A DNA stretch of 64,000 nt from positions 2,294,001 to 2,358,000 of the forward strand of contig NZ_CP096258.1 in assembly GCF_023205015.1 (NCBI RefSeq), in the 5' to 3' direction. The stretch comes from Providencia rettgeri. Lineage in GTDB: Bacteria; Pseudomonadota; Gammaproteobacteria; Enterobacterales; Enterobacteriaceae. Both the position numbers and the translations under genes were made by a program. Of this stretch, positions 1 to 8,947 are shown piece by piece (position 1 is the stretch's first letter; each line of letters begins with the position of its first letter). The notes beneath the pieces are model-generated. The model was given only the letters and a program-made list of their open reading frames with translations. It was not told the DNA's origin and made no database searches.

Positions 1-1
1 A

Positions 2-2176
2 GCCCAATTACGTTTTATTGATTTACCTTGGACAGCACAAGTCAATGAAGACGAAGCCAATGATCTGCAATCTCAAAGCTTACAGAAAGAGCGCTACTTA
101 GCACATAGCTTGTTTATTAGTCAGCTTGCGAAAAAAAGTGGTTGCCGTGACCATGATGAATTATGGGAACAGACTTTTGAATTACGAGCGATTGAACAGC
201 TTGCGGATTGGCCCGCTTTTTTTATGGATAGCTTCATTTGGTGTGCATTGGCACGACTTGATTATGAACCCCAAGTTCTTGAGTCAGAAGGTTCCATCCA
301 ACGTGAGCAATATATGCAATCGCATATCCAAACCATCAAATCTCAATATCCAGAAGCTAAAATTGTGGTGGTAACGGGGGGCTTTCATACCCTTGCGTTA
401 CTTGAAGGGTTGGAAGAGGCGCGCAAACAGCAGTTTAAGCTTTCTGCGGCACAACAAAAAGCGTTTATCCAACAGCAAAAACTGGGCGAACAAGACAAGG
501 CTTGGTTTATTCGCTATAGCTATGACAAACTCGATGCATTGAATGGCTATGCATCAGGGATGCCTTCCCCCGCATTTTACCAGCAATCGTGGTTATCATT
601 ATTAGAGCAACGCCAAGCCCAGATGGCAGGCGACAATCAACCTACGCAAGCTTATCGAAATCGTTTAGGTGTTGCCTATCTGTCTAAAGTTGCGCATGTC
701 TTACGTGAAAAACAATTTGAAGCCGCTCCTGGCTTTCTATCGGTTAAACTGGCCGCAGAGCAAAGCATTCGCCTTGCTGCCTTTCGTGGGCATGCAGGTC
801 CTGGGCGCTATGATCTGTTAGATGGGTTACAAAGTGTTTTTATCAAAGGTAGCTTAGATGAGAGCCAAATCGAGCTTTGGCAGGAAATAAAAACCTGTTT
901 TTCGGGTTTTTTGCTCGGGAAAATCCCCAAAGGGACAGCAACGCCTCCGCTGGTCACTGAAACTTATGAAATCGCAAAAAGTTTTCGTTTCAAACTTGAT
1001 GATACCTTAAGTAAGGTGAGTCGCTTAGATGTCTATCGTAATCAACAACATCGTGCGCGTAGCCGATTCCTGCATTTATTAGCATTTCTCGATATCCATT
1101 TTGCGAAACATCTGTCTGGGCCAAATTTTTTGTCGGGCAACCAAATGGATTTATTGTTTGAAGAGTGGCAATACGCGTGGACGCCCAATGTTGAAGGGGA
1201 ATTGATTGCCTTATCAGAAAAAGGGACGCAACTCAAAGCGATAGCGCTAAATCGTTTGTTTGAAATGGAAAAAAATTTAGAGCAACAAGGTGTTAGCCGT
1301 TCAAGCCAAAGTGCGGTCGGGTTACTCATGCAAGCTGCATTGATTGGCTTGCATCAACGGATGCCGGCATTATTTTCCTTGTTAGATGGTTATATTCAAC
1401 AGGATACAAAGTTTGCGTCATTGATCGCGTGTGGTCATAAACTTGTTCATCTGTGGCGGGGTCGCCAATTCTTTGATATTGGCGATGGTTTTGCTATCGA
1501 AGCACGTTTAGATGCTCTGTTGCAACAAGCATTTTATTGCTTTGCACAAATTACGCAGGGGGATGAACAGCAGCAAGAACCCCATTTTTCAGCTTTGCTC
1601 TCTTGCCGTGAATTAATCACTTTCATGCCTGAAATCAATAAAAATCATGATTATACCAATGATTTTTATCAGGAATTAGACCGTTGTGAAGGTCAATTAA
1701 ATCATACGCCGCTTTTAAAAGGCGCGGTGGATGCATTGCGCTATCTCGGGGCAAAAATAGATGAATCCGTCCTGACAGAAGAAATTAAACGTGCGTTCAG
1801 TACGGGTAGTGATCCTGAAATGGCTATTGGCTATTTTATTGGTGTTATGCGAACGGCGCCAGAGTTGGTTCTACGGATACCATTACTTATTGATATGTTA
1901 AATCAGCTGCTTAATGGATGGGATGAGGGGCGTTTTATTCAAGTGTTGCCCGATTTACGGTTTGCATTTAGCCAATTAACACCTAAACAAAATGCACAAA
2001 TGGCAGAATATGTGGCACAAGACTTAGCGATTGAGGCCAAAGAACTCACATTGCACCAAACCGAATTTAATGAGCAACAAATGATGCAAGCTATTCAACT
2101 CGAACAACAATTACAAAGCCAGCTCATTGAATTAGGGTTGCAAAATTGGTTTTCTAGCGCTCAGGAAGGTAAATAA
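2..2176 (+). CDS. yehM: DUF5682 family protein, YehM-like (5' end outside the window)
   Basis: The frame is open from the first base, so the gene begins upstream; the visible part is 724 residues. The first in-window start-like codon (TTG at 110) is not a credible start because coding sequence continues before it. The protein is mostly helical in composition, with no membrane segment or signal peptide. It stops in a one-base TAATG overlap with a VWA-domain gene, which in turn overlaps a SWIM zinc-finger gene. This order matches E. coli yehM-yehP-yehQ, where a MoxR-type AAA ATPase (yehL) comes just before; that partner is expected just outside this window. The molecular function is unknown. 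MoxR/VWA pairs are generally thought to act as ATP-driven remodelling or metal-insertion modules. The family call rests on similarity and context together. Confidence 0.8.
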   Translation, partial: AQLRFIDLPWTAQVNEDEANDLQSQSLQKERYLAHSLFISQLAKKSGCRDHDELWEQTFELRAIEQLADWPAFFMDSFIWCALARLDYEPQVLESEGSIQREQYMQSHIQTIKSQYPEAKIVVVTGGFHTLALLEGLEEARKQQFKLSAAQQKAFIQQQKLGEQDKAWFIRYSYDKLDALNGYASGMPSPAFYQQSWLSLLEQRQAQMAGDNQPTQAYRNRLGVAYLSKVAHVLREKQFEAAPGFLSVKLAAEQSIRLAAFRGHAGPGRYDLLDGLQSVFIKGSLDESQIELWQEIKTCFSGFLLGKIPKGTATPPLVTETYEIAKSFRFKLDDTLSKVSRLDVYRNQQHRARSRFLHLLAFLDIHFAKHLSGPNFLSGNQMDLLFEEWQYAWTPNVEGELIALSEKGTQLKAIALNRLFEMEKNLEQQGVSRSSQSAVGLLMQAALIGLHQRMPALFSLLDGYIQQDTKFASLIACGHKLVHLWRGRQFFDIGDGFAIEARLDALLQQAFYCFAQITQGDEQQQEPHFSALLSCRELITFMPEINKNHDYTNDFYQELDRCEGQLNHTPLLKGAVDALRYLGAKIDESVLTEEIKRAFSTGSDPEMAIGYFIGVMRTAPELVLRIPLLIDMLNQLLNGWDEGRFIQVLPDLRFAFSQLTPKQNAQMAEYVAQDLAIEAKELTLHQTEFNEQQMMQAIQLEQQLQSQLIELGLQNWFSSAQEGK

Positions 2177-3330
2177 TGAGTCAAAAAAATGTCACATTAA
2201 CCCCTGAACAACTTCTACTGGCTAAGCGCTGGCGTTTAATACTCGGGCAATATGCCGATAACGCACTGGGCCAAGCCACCTTCAGTGCTGAAGAGTTGAA
2301 AATAGAACGTTCTTTGGATTTTTTATATCGACGAGAATACCAACGCCGAGGCTTAAAGCAAGAAGCAGGACGCCATGGTTCTTTAGATGCATCTCAATTA
2401 ACTGCAGTTAATTGGTTAAACCAAGCCCGTAAATTGTTTCCTAATAGTACCTTTGAGCGGATGCAATCTCAGGCTTTAGAACGCTATGAGATCAGTAGTT
2501 TGTTAAAGGATCCACAGGCGCTCAATGCCATGGAACCAACAAAGTCCCTCGCAAAAGCGTTGTTAAGCCTGCGCGGGAAGATGAATGAAGAAACCCGTGA
2601 TGCCGTTAAAAATATCATCCGCAAAGTTGTGGATGATATTCTAAGTCAAATGCGTAACCAATTTCGCCAAGCACTAACAGGGCGACGTAACCGCTTTCAA
2701 CGTTCACTGATCCCAAATAGCCGTAATTTTGATTGGCGAGGAACGATTGCCGCTAATTTGAAAAATTACGATAAGCAAAATCAACGGTTAGTGATAAAGA
2801 CACCTCATTTCAACTCTCGTCAGCAACAACATTTACCCTGGGATGTGATCCTGTGTGTAGACCAAAGTGGCTCGATGGCGAGTTCTATTATGTATGCGGC
2901 CGTGTGCGCGAGTATCTTAGCGGCATTACCGACTGTACGCGTATCTTTGGTCGTTTTTGATACTCAAGTTGTTGATTTAAGCCACCTTGCACACGACCCT
3001 GTTGAAGTGTTAATGACCGTGCAATTGGGTGGCGGAACGGATATCGCTAAAGCGATGCAATATTGTGAAAGTTTGATACGTAATCCAAAACGCACGGTGA
3101 TTAGCTTAATCAGTGATTTTGAAGAGGGTGGCGCGCTGAATCATTTACTCAATTGCACACAACGTTTGCATAGCCAACAAGTTAAATTATTAGGTTTAGC
3201 AGCGCTAGATGATGAAGCACTCCCTGTTTATGATCCTGAAATTGCCCAAAAACTCGCAGATAGAGGGATGCATGTTGCTGCATTAACCCCGGAACATTTT
3301 GCCCAATGGTTAGCAGAGGTCATGCAATGA
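2176..3330 (+). CDS. yehP: VWA domain protein, YehP-like
   Basis: This is a 384-residue protein with a C-terminal von Willebrand A domain. A complete MIDAS metal site is visible: D-Q-S-G-S starting at residue 229, the threonine of G-G-G-T-D at 288, and the aspartate of S-D-F-E-E at 314. The N-terminal half is charged and helical, with an arginine-rich stretch around residues 165-180. An AGGAAGG ribosome site precedes the ATG, which overlaps the upstream stop by one base (TAATG). The protein overlaps the next gene by ATGA, so the three genes are almost certainly translated together. Intact VWA domains of this kind usually bind a partner, typically a MoxR AAA ATPase, through Mg2+. The role is inferred from the family; the substrate is unknown. 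Confidence 0.85.
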   Translation: MSQKNVTLTPEQLLLAKRWRLILGQYADNALGQATFSAEELKIERSLDFLYRREYQRRGLKQEAGRHGSLDASQLTAVNWLNQARKLFPNSTFERMQSQALERYEISSLLKDPQALNAMEPTKSLAKALLSLRGKMNEETRDAVKNIIRKVVDDILSQMRNQFRQALTGRRNRFQRSLIPNSRNFDWRGTIAANLKNYDKQNQRLVIKTPHFNSRQQQHLPWDVILCVDQSGSMASSIMYAAVCASILAALPTVRVSLVVFDTQVVDLSHLAHDPVEVLMTVQLGGGTDIAKAMQYCESLIRNPKRTVISLISDFEEGGALNHLLNCTQRLHSQQVKLLGLAALDDEALPVYDPEIAQKLADRGMHVAALTPEHFAQWLAEVMQ

Positions 3331-5375
3331 GTTGGAAAAACAGTTATTTACAGTATGACGACGATGCATTAGCCGTATTTGCGAATGTGGGGTTACTGAG
3401 ACGTGCCCGCAAAGATGTTGAAAACCAAAAGGTTATTCCAACGGACTTAGGTGCTGGAACATTCACGAGTGATGGGCAGAGCGTTTCTTTAGATGCGCAA
3501 GGGATCCAAAAGGCCACTTGTGATTGCCCTGCAACAGGGTGTTGTAAACACATTTTGGCAGCAGTTTTGTGGGTGCAGTCGAATACAATCGAAGAAAGTG
3601 ATCCCGAAGAGTCGATTGCCAGTGAAAGTGACACAGTACTAAGCGAATTATTGGCACTGCAACCAGAGAGCCTAATCACACAAGCCACTAAGCTTGAACT
3701 TCGTTTAGCGTTGAAATTTGTCGCACAATGGCAAGACAACGAACTGGTTTATGACGCGCAACCCAACCAGTTAAAAATAAGTCTGCCAGAATATGATGAG
3801 CCCATTATTTATATGCGTAATAGTGGCTTGCAGGGCATGATTTCATCTCTCCCCGAAAAACAAAAAAAGGCGATTCACCTCGCGATTATTGCAAAACTGA
3901 AGCTTCAGCATGGCCAAGATTGGCATTGGCCAGAAGAACTCACCGCAGGTCAAGTTCAGCAACAGGGACTTAGCCAAGACGATAAAGTGGTGATGGATTC
4001 AATCGAACAATTTATTCAGGATATGTTACGGCAAGGGCTGTCGCATATTAGCCAAAGTAGTGCTAGCCAGTTGCAATTACTGAATATGTCAGCGCGTGCT
4101 GAAGGGTTGCCTCGCTTAGCTAAGGATATGAAACGCCTTAGCCAGCAAGTTAAACGCTTAGCTGATAAACATTTTACGATGGATGAAGGGCAAGTTTTGC
4201 GGTTAATTGCAGAAATATCAGCTTATTTGTACCAATTATCAGCGGCAAATGAACAGCAGCTGATTGAGCTCAAAGGGTTACAAAGACGGCAGTATAGCGA
4301 GCAACCGACAGAATTTGATTTATTGCCTATTGATGCAAACTGGTGGAAAACCGAGAGTGGTGCGATTGGGGCTACATTGAGTTTCTGGGATCGACAAAAT
4401 AAAAAAATCATTCAATGCACGCAAGGTCGTAGTAATAGCCTTGACCCAACATTTAATCGACAAAATGTTTGGCAAACATTGTCGTTATGGAAACATACTG
4501 CAGAACATTTGATGAAAACCCCCTTTAGATTGCATTCACCAAGGTTATCTGAAGAGGGTGAGTTATCAGCTAGTGGCGAAAGCTACGCCGTTAGCGGCAA
4601 AGAAAAAGGGTTAACAGCCGATGATTACCTTAATATTAAAGCTGAATTCGGTTATACCGATTGGCAGTTAGTGGCTAACGAGTTACCTACACTCACACAG
4701 GACAATCGGTTTTCTCCCGTTTTATTGCATATTACTAATTATGAGCCGCTCTATTGGGATGAAACAGAACAATGTGTCTTGTGGACGGTGACTGATGCAC
4801 AACAAAATCGGGCATTTTTACGGTTAAACTGGCAAGGGAGTGATGACCATAAAATTGAAGAGTTGCGGTTTATGACGAAACAGCAATGGCCAATTTGTGC
4901 TGTGACGGTGCAGGTAAGTTATTCGCAAGAGGCGATCCAGTTGGTGCCCAAGACGCTATGGTTAAAAAAGGAACAGGGTATTGAGCTGTTCTACTTAGAC
5001 TTTGAAAGTACACCACGTAAGAAACAACGTTCAGGCTTTTTTAATAAAATTATCGAATATATGGCGAAAAAGCAGCAAAAAAGCCAAGTTTTTGTGCCTG
5101 AATTAATGTTGGCGAGCCAACTTGTTCGGCCAATACTTTCAGTATTAGAAACGCAAGCGTGTACAGGAAGAGAGTGCTTATCCCAAAATCAACAAAATGA
5201 AATTGCATATGTCATTAAAACGCTTGAGGATTTGGGGGCTCTTTGGTTGGCTAAACAATTCAAACCATTGATTGCCTCCAGTGACTTACAACCCGAAGTA
5301 CTATTACAGTTAGTCTATTTATGTGACCGTTTTGAAAGGTTACAAATGCCATTGCCTTTTCAATTTAATCAATAA
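3327..5375 (+). CDS. yehQ: SWIM zinc-finger protein, YehQ-like
   Basis: This is a 682-residue protein with an N-terminal SWIM zinc finger: C65-x-C67 then C73-x-H75. An earlier in-frame ATG exists at 3306, but the start at 3327 is preferred: it forms an ATGA overlap with the VWA gene and has AGAGGT at a good distance. The long remainder has no motif I recognise and no membrane segments. SWIM domains bind DNA or proteins. Together with the VWA and DUF5682 genes it completes the visible part of a yehLMPQ-type operon. A GC-rich hairpin follows the stop codon. Confidence 0.82.
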   Translation: MSWKNSYLQYDDDALAVFANVGLLRRARKDVENQKVIPTDLGAGTFTSDGQSVSLDAQGIQKATCDCPATGCCKHILAAVLWVQSNTIEESDPEESIASESDTVLSELLALQPESLITQATKLELRLALKFVAQWQDNELVYDAQPNQLKISLPEYDEPIIYMRNSGLQGMISSLPEKQKKAIHLAIIAKLKLQHGQDWHWPEELTAGQVQQQGLSQDDKVVMDSIEQFIQDMLRQGLSHISQSSASQLQLLNMSARAEGLPRLAKDMKRLSQQVKRLADKHFTMDEGQVLRLIAEISAYLYQLSAANEQQLIELKGLQRRQYSEQPTEFDLLPIDANWWKTESGAIGATLSFWDRQNKKIIQCTQGRSNSLDPTFNRQNVWQTLSLWKHTAEHLMKTPFRLHSPRLSEEGELSASGESYAVSGKEKGLTADDYLNIKAEFGYTDWQLVANELPTLTQDNRFSPVLLHITNYEPLYWDETEQCVLWTVTDAQQNRAFLRLNWQGSDDHKIEELRFMTKQQWPICAVTVQVSYSQEAIQLVPKTLWLKKEQGIELFYLDFESTPRKKQRSGFFNKIIEYMAKKQQKSQVFVPELMLASQLVRPILSVLETQACTGRECLSQNQQNEIAYVIKTLEDLGALWLAKQFKPLIASSDLQPEVLLQLVYLCDRFERLQMPLPFQFNQ

Positions 5376-5409
5376 CATAAGAGGGAGTAAGATCACTCCC
5401 TCATTATGT
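5375..5409. terminator. Hairpin between convergent yehQ and pecS-like genes
   Basis: GAGGGAGT at 5381-5388 pairs with ACTCCCTC at 5395-5402 around a 6-base loop. ACATAA and TTATGT flank it and lengthen the stem. There is no long U-tract, so it may be a weak bidirectional terminator or an mRNA-stabilising hairpin. Confidence 0.5.
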
Positions 5410-5421
5410 ATCAACAGTGTG

Positions 5422-5916
5422 TTACTTCTCATTAGACTCAAATGACGCTAAGAATGTCCGCAGTAACTGATCTAATGCTTGTTGTTCTTTTTGCGATAAT
5501 TTAGCAACGAGGCGGGCTTGGTTTTGTGTATGTGCTTCAATAAGTTGGTTGATTAGCGTTAAGCCTTCGGTTGTTAGTGAAACCAAAAAACCGCGGCCGT
5601 CATCAGGGTTGGCATGGCGGCTGACTAACCCCGCTTTTTCTAATTGGTCTATTCGGTTGGTCATTGTCCCCGATGTGACCATCAACGTCGATAGCATTTC
5701 CCCCGGGCTCAGCGTATAAGGGGATCCTGCTCGGCGCAATGTCGCAAGCACATCAAAGCTTGAGCGGTTAAGGCCAAATTGTGTGAAGACCTTTTCCATT
5801 TCACGAGTTAAGTGAAACGCGACGTTACCCAACCGACCAATTAACCCCATTGGGCTAATATCGAGGTCAGGGCGTTCTCTTTCCCACTGTTGAGTGATTT
5901 TATCTATTCTATCCAT
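5422..5916 (-). CDS. pecS: MarR-family regulator, PecS-like
   Basis: This 164-residue winged-helix regulator runs from the ATG at 5916; a TTG two codons earlier is an alternative start. The N-terminal helix (Q-x-W-x-x-E-R-P-D-L-D) and the segment F-D-V-L-A-T-L-R-R-A-G-x-P-Y look like PecS, the urate-responsive MarR subfamily first described in Dickeya, rather than generic MarR. The recognition helix is around residues 70-95 (T-S-G-T-M-T-N-R-I-D). It is divergent from an EamA-family exporter, the classical pecS/pecM arrangement. The intergenic region holds two near-identical palindromes (separate entries) that are its likely operators. Expected role: repress both genes until a ligand releases it. 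The ligand is not established here; urate is the family precedent. Confidence 0.75.
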   Translation of the reverse strand: MDRIDKITQQWERERPDLDISPMGLIGRLGNVAFHLTREMEKVFTQFGLNRSSFDVLATLRRAGSPYTLSPGEMLSTLMVTSGTMTNRIDQLEKAGLVSRHANPDDGRGFLVSLTTEGLTLINQLIEAHTQNQARLVAKLSQKEQQALDQLLRTFLASFESNEK

Positions 5917-5937
5917 AGGCAAATAATGGCGCTTATT

Positions 5938-5955
5938 TATCTTGACGTCAAGGTA
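5938..5955. promoter_or_regulatory. Palindromic operator copy 1, pecS/pecM intergenic region
   Basis: TATCTTGACGTCAAGGTA has one mismatch from a perfect 18-base palindrome and matches copy 2 at 17 of 18 bases. It starts 22 bases upstream of the pecS-like ATG. Its size and symmetry suit a dimeric MarR regulator. The assignment is by position and symmetry. Confidence 0.7.
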
Positions 5956-5964
5956 AAATCCACA

Positions 5965-5982
5965 TATCTTGACGTCAAGATA
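5965..5982. promoter_or_regulatory. Palindromic operator copy 2, pecS/pecM intergenic region
   Basis: TATCTTGACGTCAAGATA is a perfect 18-base palindrome centred 27 bases from copy 1 and 18 bases before the exporter ATG. Two such sites between divergent genes suggest coordinated repression of both promoters. Confidence 0.72.
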
Positions 5983-6000
5983 AATTAAGAGAGTAAAAAT

Positions 6001-6873
6001 ATGAATCGTATAACGGTTTTAGGGCTGACCGCATTAGCACCGATCGTGTGGGGGAGCACATACTTAGTGACAACAGAAATGTTACCCGCAGGGATACCAT
6101 TAACATTGGCGGTATTGCGCGCTTTACCTGCAGGGTTGCTATTGATACTCGTGCTACGAAAGCTACCCGAGGGTATTTGGTGGTTACGTGTGGTGATATT
6201 GGGAGTTTTAAATTTTTCGTTATTTTGGTGGTTATTGTTTATTGCTGCATATCGCTTACCCGGTGGTGTGGCTGCAACGGTTGGTGCTGTACAGCCATTA
6301 ATTGTTTTATTTTTAAGTCGTTGGTTGTTAAATAACCGTTTATCATCGGTATCCATTATGGCATCAATTGCAGGGGTCTTCGGGGTAGCGATATTACTCT
6401 TAACACCGAATGCCACTTTAGATCCGCTAGGCATTATTGCGGGGTTAGCTGGTGCATTATCAATGGCTGCAGGAACCGTATTGAGTCGCCGGTGGCAGCC
6501 ACCTGTCAGTGCATTAACCTTTACATCATGGCAATTAACCGCGGGTGGGCTAGTATTATTACCGTTTGCCATTATCTTTGAGCCAGCGTTACCAACATTG
6601 AGTTCATTGAATTTAATTGGGTTAGGGTATCTAACACTTATTGGTGGGGCATTAACTTATGCCTTATGGTTCCGTGGACTTGCCATATTAGGCCCAAGTT
6701 CCGTTGCTTCTCTTGGTTTTTTAAGCCCCGTCAGTGCGGTGGTTCTAGGGTGGTTTTATCTCAACCAACAACTGAGTATCTTGCAATTCGTTGGCATGGT
6801 CGTCATTTTGCTCAGTGTGTGGGCGAGTCAGCGAGCGGAAACAAGAAAAGTGACTTTAGCTTATCAACGTTAA
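6001..6873 (+). CDS. pecM: EamA/DMT-family exporter, PecM-like
   Basis: This is a 290-residue integral membrane protein with about ten hydrophobic segments, arranged as two repeats of the EamA fold. The start I-V-W-G-S-T-Y-L and the first-repeat end T-V-G-A-V-Q-P-L are typical of drug/metabolite transporters. AAGAGAG lies about 6 bases before the ATG. It is divergent from the pecS-like regulator across two palindromic operators, so it is probably the main regulated target. In Dickeya PecM exports indigoidine-related compounds; here the substrate is unknown and no pigment cluster is visible nearby. A strong hairpin with a T-run follows. Confidence 0.8.
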   Translation: MNRITVLGLTALAPIVWGSTYLVTTEMLPAGIPLTLAVLRALPAGLLLILVLRKLPEGIWWLRVVILGVLNFSLFWWLLFIAAYRLPGGVAATVGAVQPLIVLFLSRWLLNNRLSSVSIMASIAGVFGVAILLLTPNATLDPLGIIAGLAGALSMAAGTVLSRRWQPPVSALTFTSWQLTAGGLVLLPFAIIFEPALPTLSSLNLIGLGYLTLIGGALTYALWFRGLAILGPSSVASLGFLSPVSAVVLGWFYLNQQLSILQFVGMVVILLSVWASQRAETRKVTLAYQR

Positions 6874-6903
6874 AGTCAACCCTATAGGCTGCTCATTACT
6901 GCT

Positions 6904-6936
6904 AAGTTGTTCATTGAATGTAATGAACAACTTTTT
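6904..6936 (+). terminator. Rho-independent terminator after pecM-like gene
   Basis: A perfect 12-bp stem (6904-6915 with 6922-6933), a 6-base loop and a T-run ending at 6936. Confidence 0.75.
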
Positions 6937-6980
6937 CCTGTGTTAATATCCATTAGAACATTCGCGCGGCCTATAAATGA

Positions 6981-7625
6981 GTGGCTAATATGTTATTTCC
7001 TGATGAAGATAATACGGTGCAAATTGCACCAGACGCTTTTTTACTCAAAGGTTTTTTACTGGGGCAAAGTGATGCACTATTGCAGTCATTAAGTTGTGTT
7101 ATTACTGCGAATCCATTAAGGCATATGGCAACCCCAAATGGCTATCAACTGTCTGCCGCAATGACTAACTGTGGTGAGTGGGGTTGGGTAAGCGATGAGA
7201 AGGGATATCGCTATAGTCAGCGTGACCCTGTCACTAATGAGCCTTGGCAACCGATACCAATTCCCTTTATTCAATTGGCCATTTCTGCCGCGAGCGCGGC
7301 TGGCTTTGACCATTTTATCCCTGATGCCTGTTTGATTAACCGCTATGCAATTGGCGCTGCAATGTCATTGCACCAAGACAAAAACGAATCAGACTTCACT
7401 CAGCCAATTGTCTCTTTTTCTTTAGGATTACCAGCCATGTTTGATTTTGGTGGGGTAACGCGAGAAGCGCCAAAAGTTGCAGTTTATTTAGAACATGGGG
7501 ATGTCTTGGTATGGGGCGGTCAGTCGCGGTTAAATTATCATGGAGTACGTCGTATTAAATCAGGTGTACACCCATTGTTAGGGCCTTACCGCTACAACTT
7601 GACGTTTAGGCGTTCTCAACCCTAA
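6981..7625 (+). CDS. alkB: Alpha-ketoglutarate-dependent DNA repair dioxygenase AlkB
   Basis: AlkB removes alkyl groups such as 1-methyladenine and 3-methylcytosine from DNA by Fe(II)/2-oxoglutarate oxidation. The iron ligands are visible as S-L-H-Q-D (H131, D133) and N-Y-H-G (H187). The 2-oxoglutarate arginines are in R-Y-N-L-T-F-R (R204, R210). This numbering from the GTG at 6981 coincides with that of E. coli AlkB. An ATG at 6990 has GAGTGG upstream and is an equally possible start, giving 211 residues. The substrate-lid segment A-M-T-N-C-G is conserved. It stands alone, without an adjacent ada gene. Confidence 0.93.
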   Translation: MANMLFPDEDNTVQIAPDAFLLKGFLLGQSDALLQSLSCVITANPLRHMATPNGYQLSAAMTNCGEWGWVSDEKGYRYSQRDPVTNEPWQPIPIPFIQLAISAASAAGFDHFIPDACLINRYAIGAAMSLHQDKNESDFTQPIVSFSLGLPAMFDFGGVTREAPKVAVYLEHGDVLVWGGQSRLNYHGVRRIKSGVHPLLGPYRYNLTFRRSQP

Positions 7626-7819
7626 ATTCGTTTTTTACAGTATGCCAATTTATCCATTAAATAAACCATGAATGACTTAATATTTCATTTCAGTAGATTA
7701 AATAATATTATTCGTTAAATTTGGTATTTATATAGAAAAAATACCATTGAATAATGAATTGGATACACCTATAAATGATGATTATAAATTAATATAACTA
7801 GGTATTGGTAGGTAAGTGA

Positions 7820-8845
7820 ATGTATAGCTTTTTAAATGATTATAATGAGATAGCTCACCCTGCAGTTATGCAGACTTTAAATGATTTATCAGGGAAACGT
7901 TTCAAAGGTTATGGCACTGATGAAGTTTGTAGCAGGGTCGCGGCTCAAATCAGATTAAGAATTGGCCAACCTAGTGCGGATGTTCATTTCTTTAATGGCG
8001 GTACAATTACTAACCTGACAACGATTTCCCATGTATTGCGACCTCACCAAGCGGTGATCACCGTGGAGAGTGGCCATATCGCAGTCCACGAAACGGGGGC
8101 AATTGAAGCGACAGGCCATAAAGTCATTACCATTGACTCACCATCAGGTAAATTAACCCCCGCACATATTACTAAAGTGTTATCTGAGCACGGTGATGAA
8201 CATACTGTCCAGCCTAAGCTTGTTTATATCAGTAATTCAACTGAAATTGGCACTGTTTACCGTAAACAAGAGTTAGTTGCGTTACGCGAGATTTGTGACG
8301 CTCATAACTTGTTGTTATTTATGGATGGTGCTCGCTTGTCTTCTGGTTTAATGTCGAAATATAGTGATTTAACCATTGAAGATGTCGCGAAATTGACCGA
8401 CATTTTTTATATCGGTGGAACGAAAATAGGCGCATTAACCGGGGAGATCTTAGTAATTGTAAACCCTGCATTGCAATCAGATTTTCGTTTTAGTATTAAG
8501 CAAAAAGGTGGGTTACAAGCAAAAGGTTGGCTACTCGCTGCCCAGTTCGAGCCGCTGTTTAATGATGATTTGTATTTTAAGTTGGGAAGCCACCTTAATG
8601 AGATGGCATCACAATTAGCTTCATTTTTTACCGAAAAGGGATTTCAGTTTCTTGCGCCTGTAGAATCAAACCAAGTTTTTGTTATTTTTCCCAATGCATT
8701 GGCGAATAAATTATTAACGCACTACCAGTTAAGCTTAATTTGTCAGCCGACACCGGAAACCACCTGTATTCGCTTTTGTACCTCATGGTCAACAACTCAG
8801 CAAGATGTAGACAAATTAAAGCAGACTTTCCAAGCTTTACTTTAG
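7820..8845 (+). CDS. Threonine-aldolase-like PLP enzyme (beta-eliminating lyase family)
   Basis: This 341-residue fold-type I PLP enzyme has the phosphate/ring-binding segment F-N-G-G-T near residue 57, the aspartate of M-D-G-A-R, and the Schiff-base lysine K202 in G-G-T-K-I-G-A. These match low-specificity threonine aldolases and related lyases that cleave beta-hydroxy amino acids to glycine and an aldehyde. It is shorter at the C-terminus than some family members. The upstream 190 bases are very AT-rich, with no strong motif. The exact substrate cannot be read from the sequence, so no gene symbol is given. Confidence 0.8.
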   Translation: MYSFLNDYNEIAHPAVMQTLNDLSGKRFKGYGTDEVCSRVAAQIRLRIGQPSADVHFFNGGTITNLTTISHVLRPHQAVITVESGHIAVHETGAIEATGHKVITIDSPSGKLTPAHITKVLSEHGDEHTVQPKLVYISNSTEIGTVYRKQELVALREICDAHNLLLFMDGARLSSGLMSKYSDLTIEDVAKLTDIFYIGGTKIGALTGEILVIVNPALQSDFRFSIKQKGGLQAKGWLLAAQFEPLFNDDLYFKLGSHLNEMASQLASFFTEKGFQFLAPVESNQVFVIFPNALANKLLTHYQLSLICQPTPETTCIRFCTSWSTTQQDVDKLKQTFQALL

Positions 8846-8947
8846 GTAATTATCATCCCAATAAATATTTCCGATATTTCGCCTATATTTATTGGGTTTT
8901 ATTTATCATGATGGCGGCATATTGATGACGTTAATGAGCAATTTGCC

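Noticed and set aside
5985..6572. 195-codon frame antisense to the pecM-like gene
   Set aside because: Composition is typical of an antisense shadow (N, T, A and P rich), and it lies wholly inside a well-supported transporter gene.
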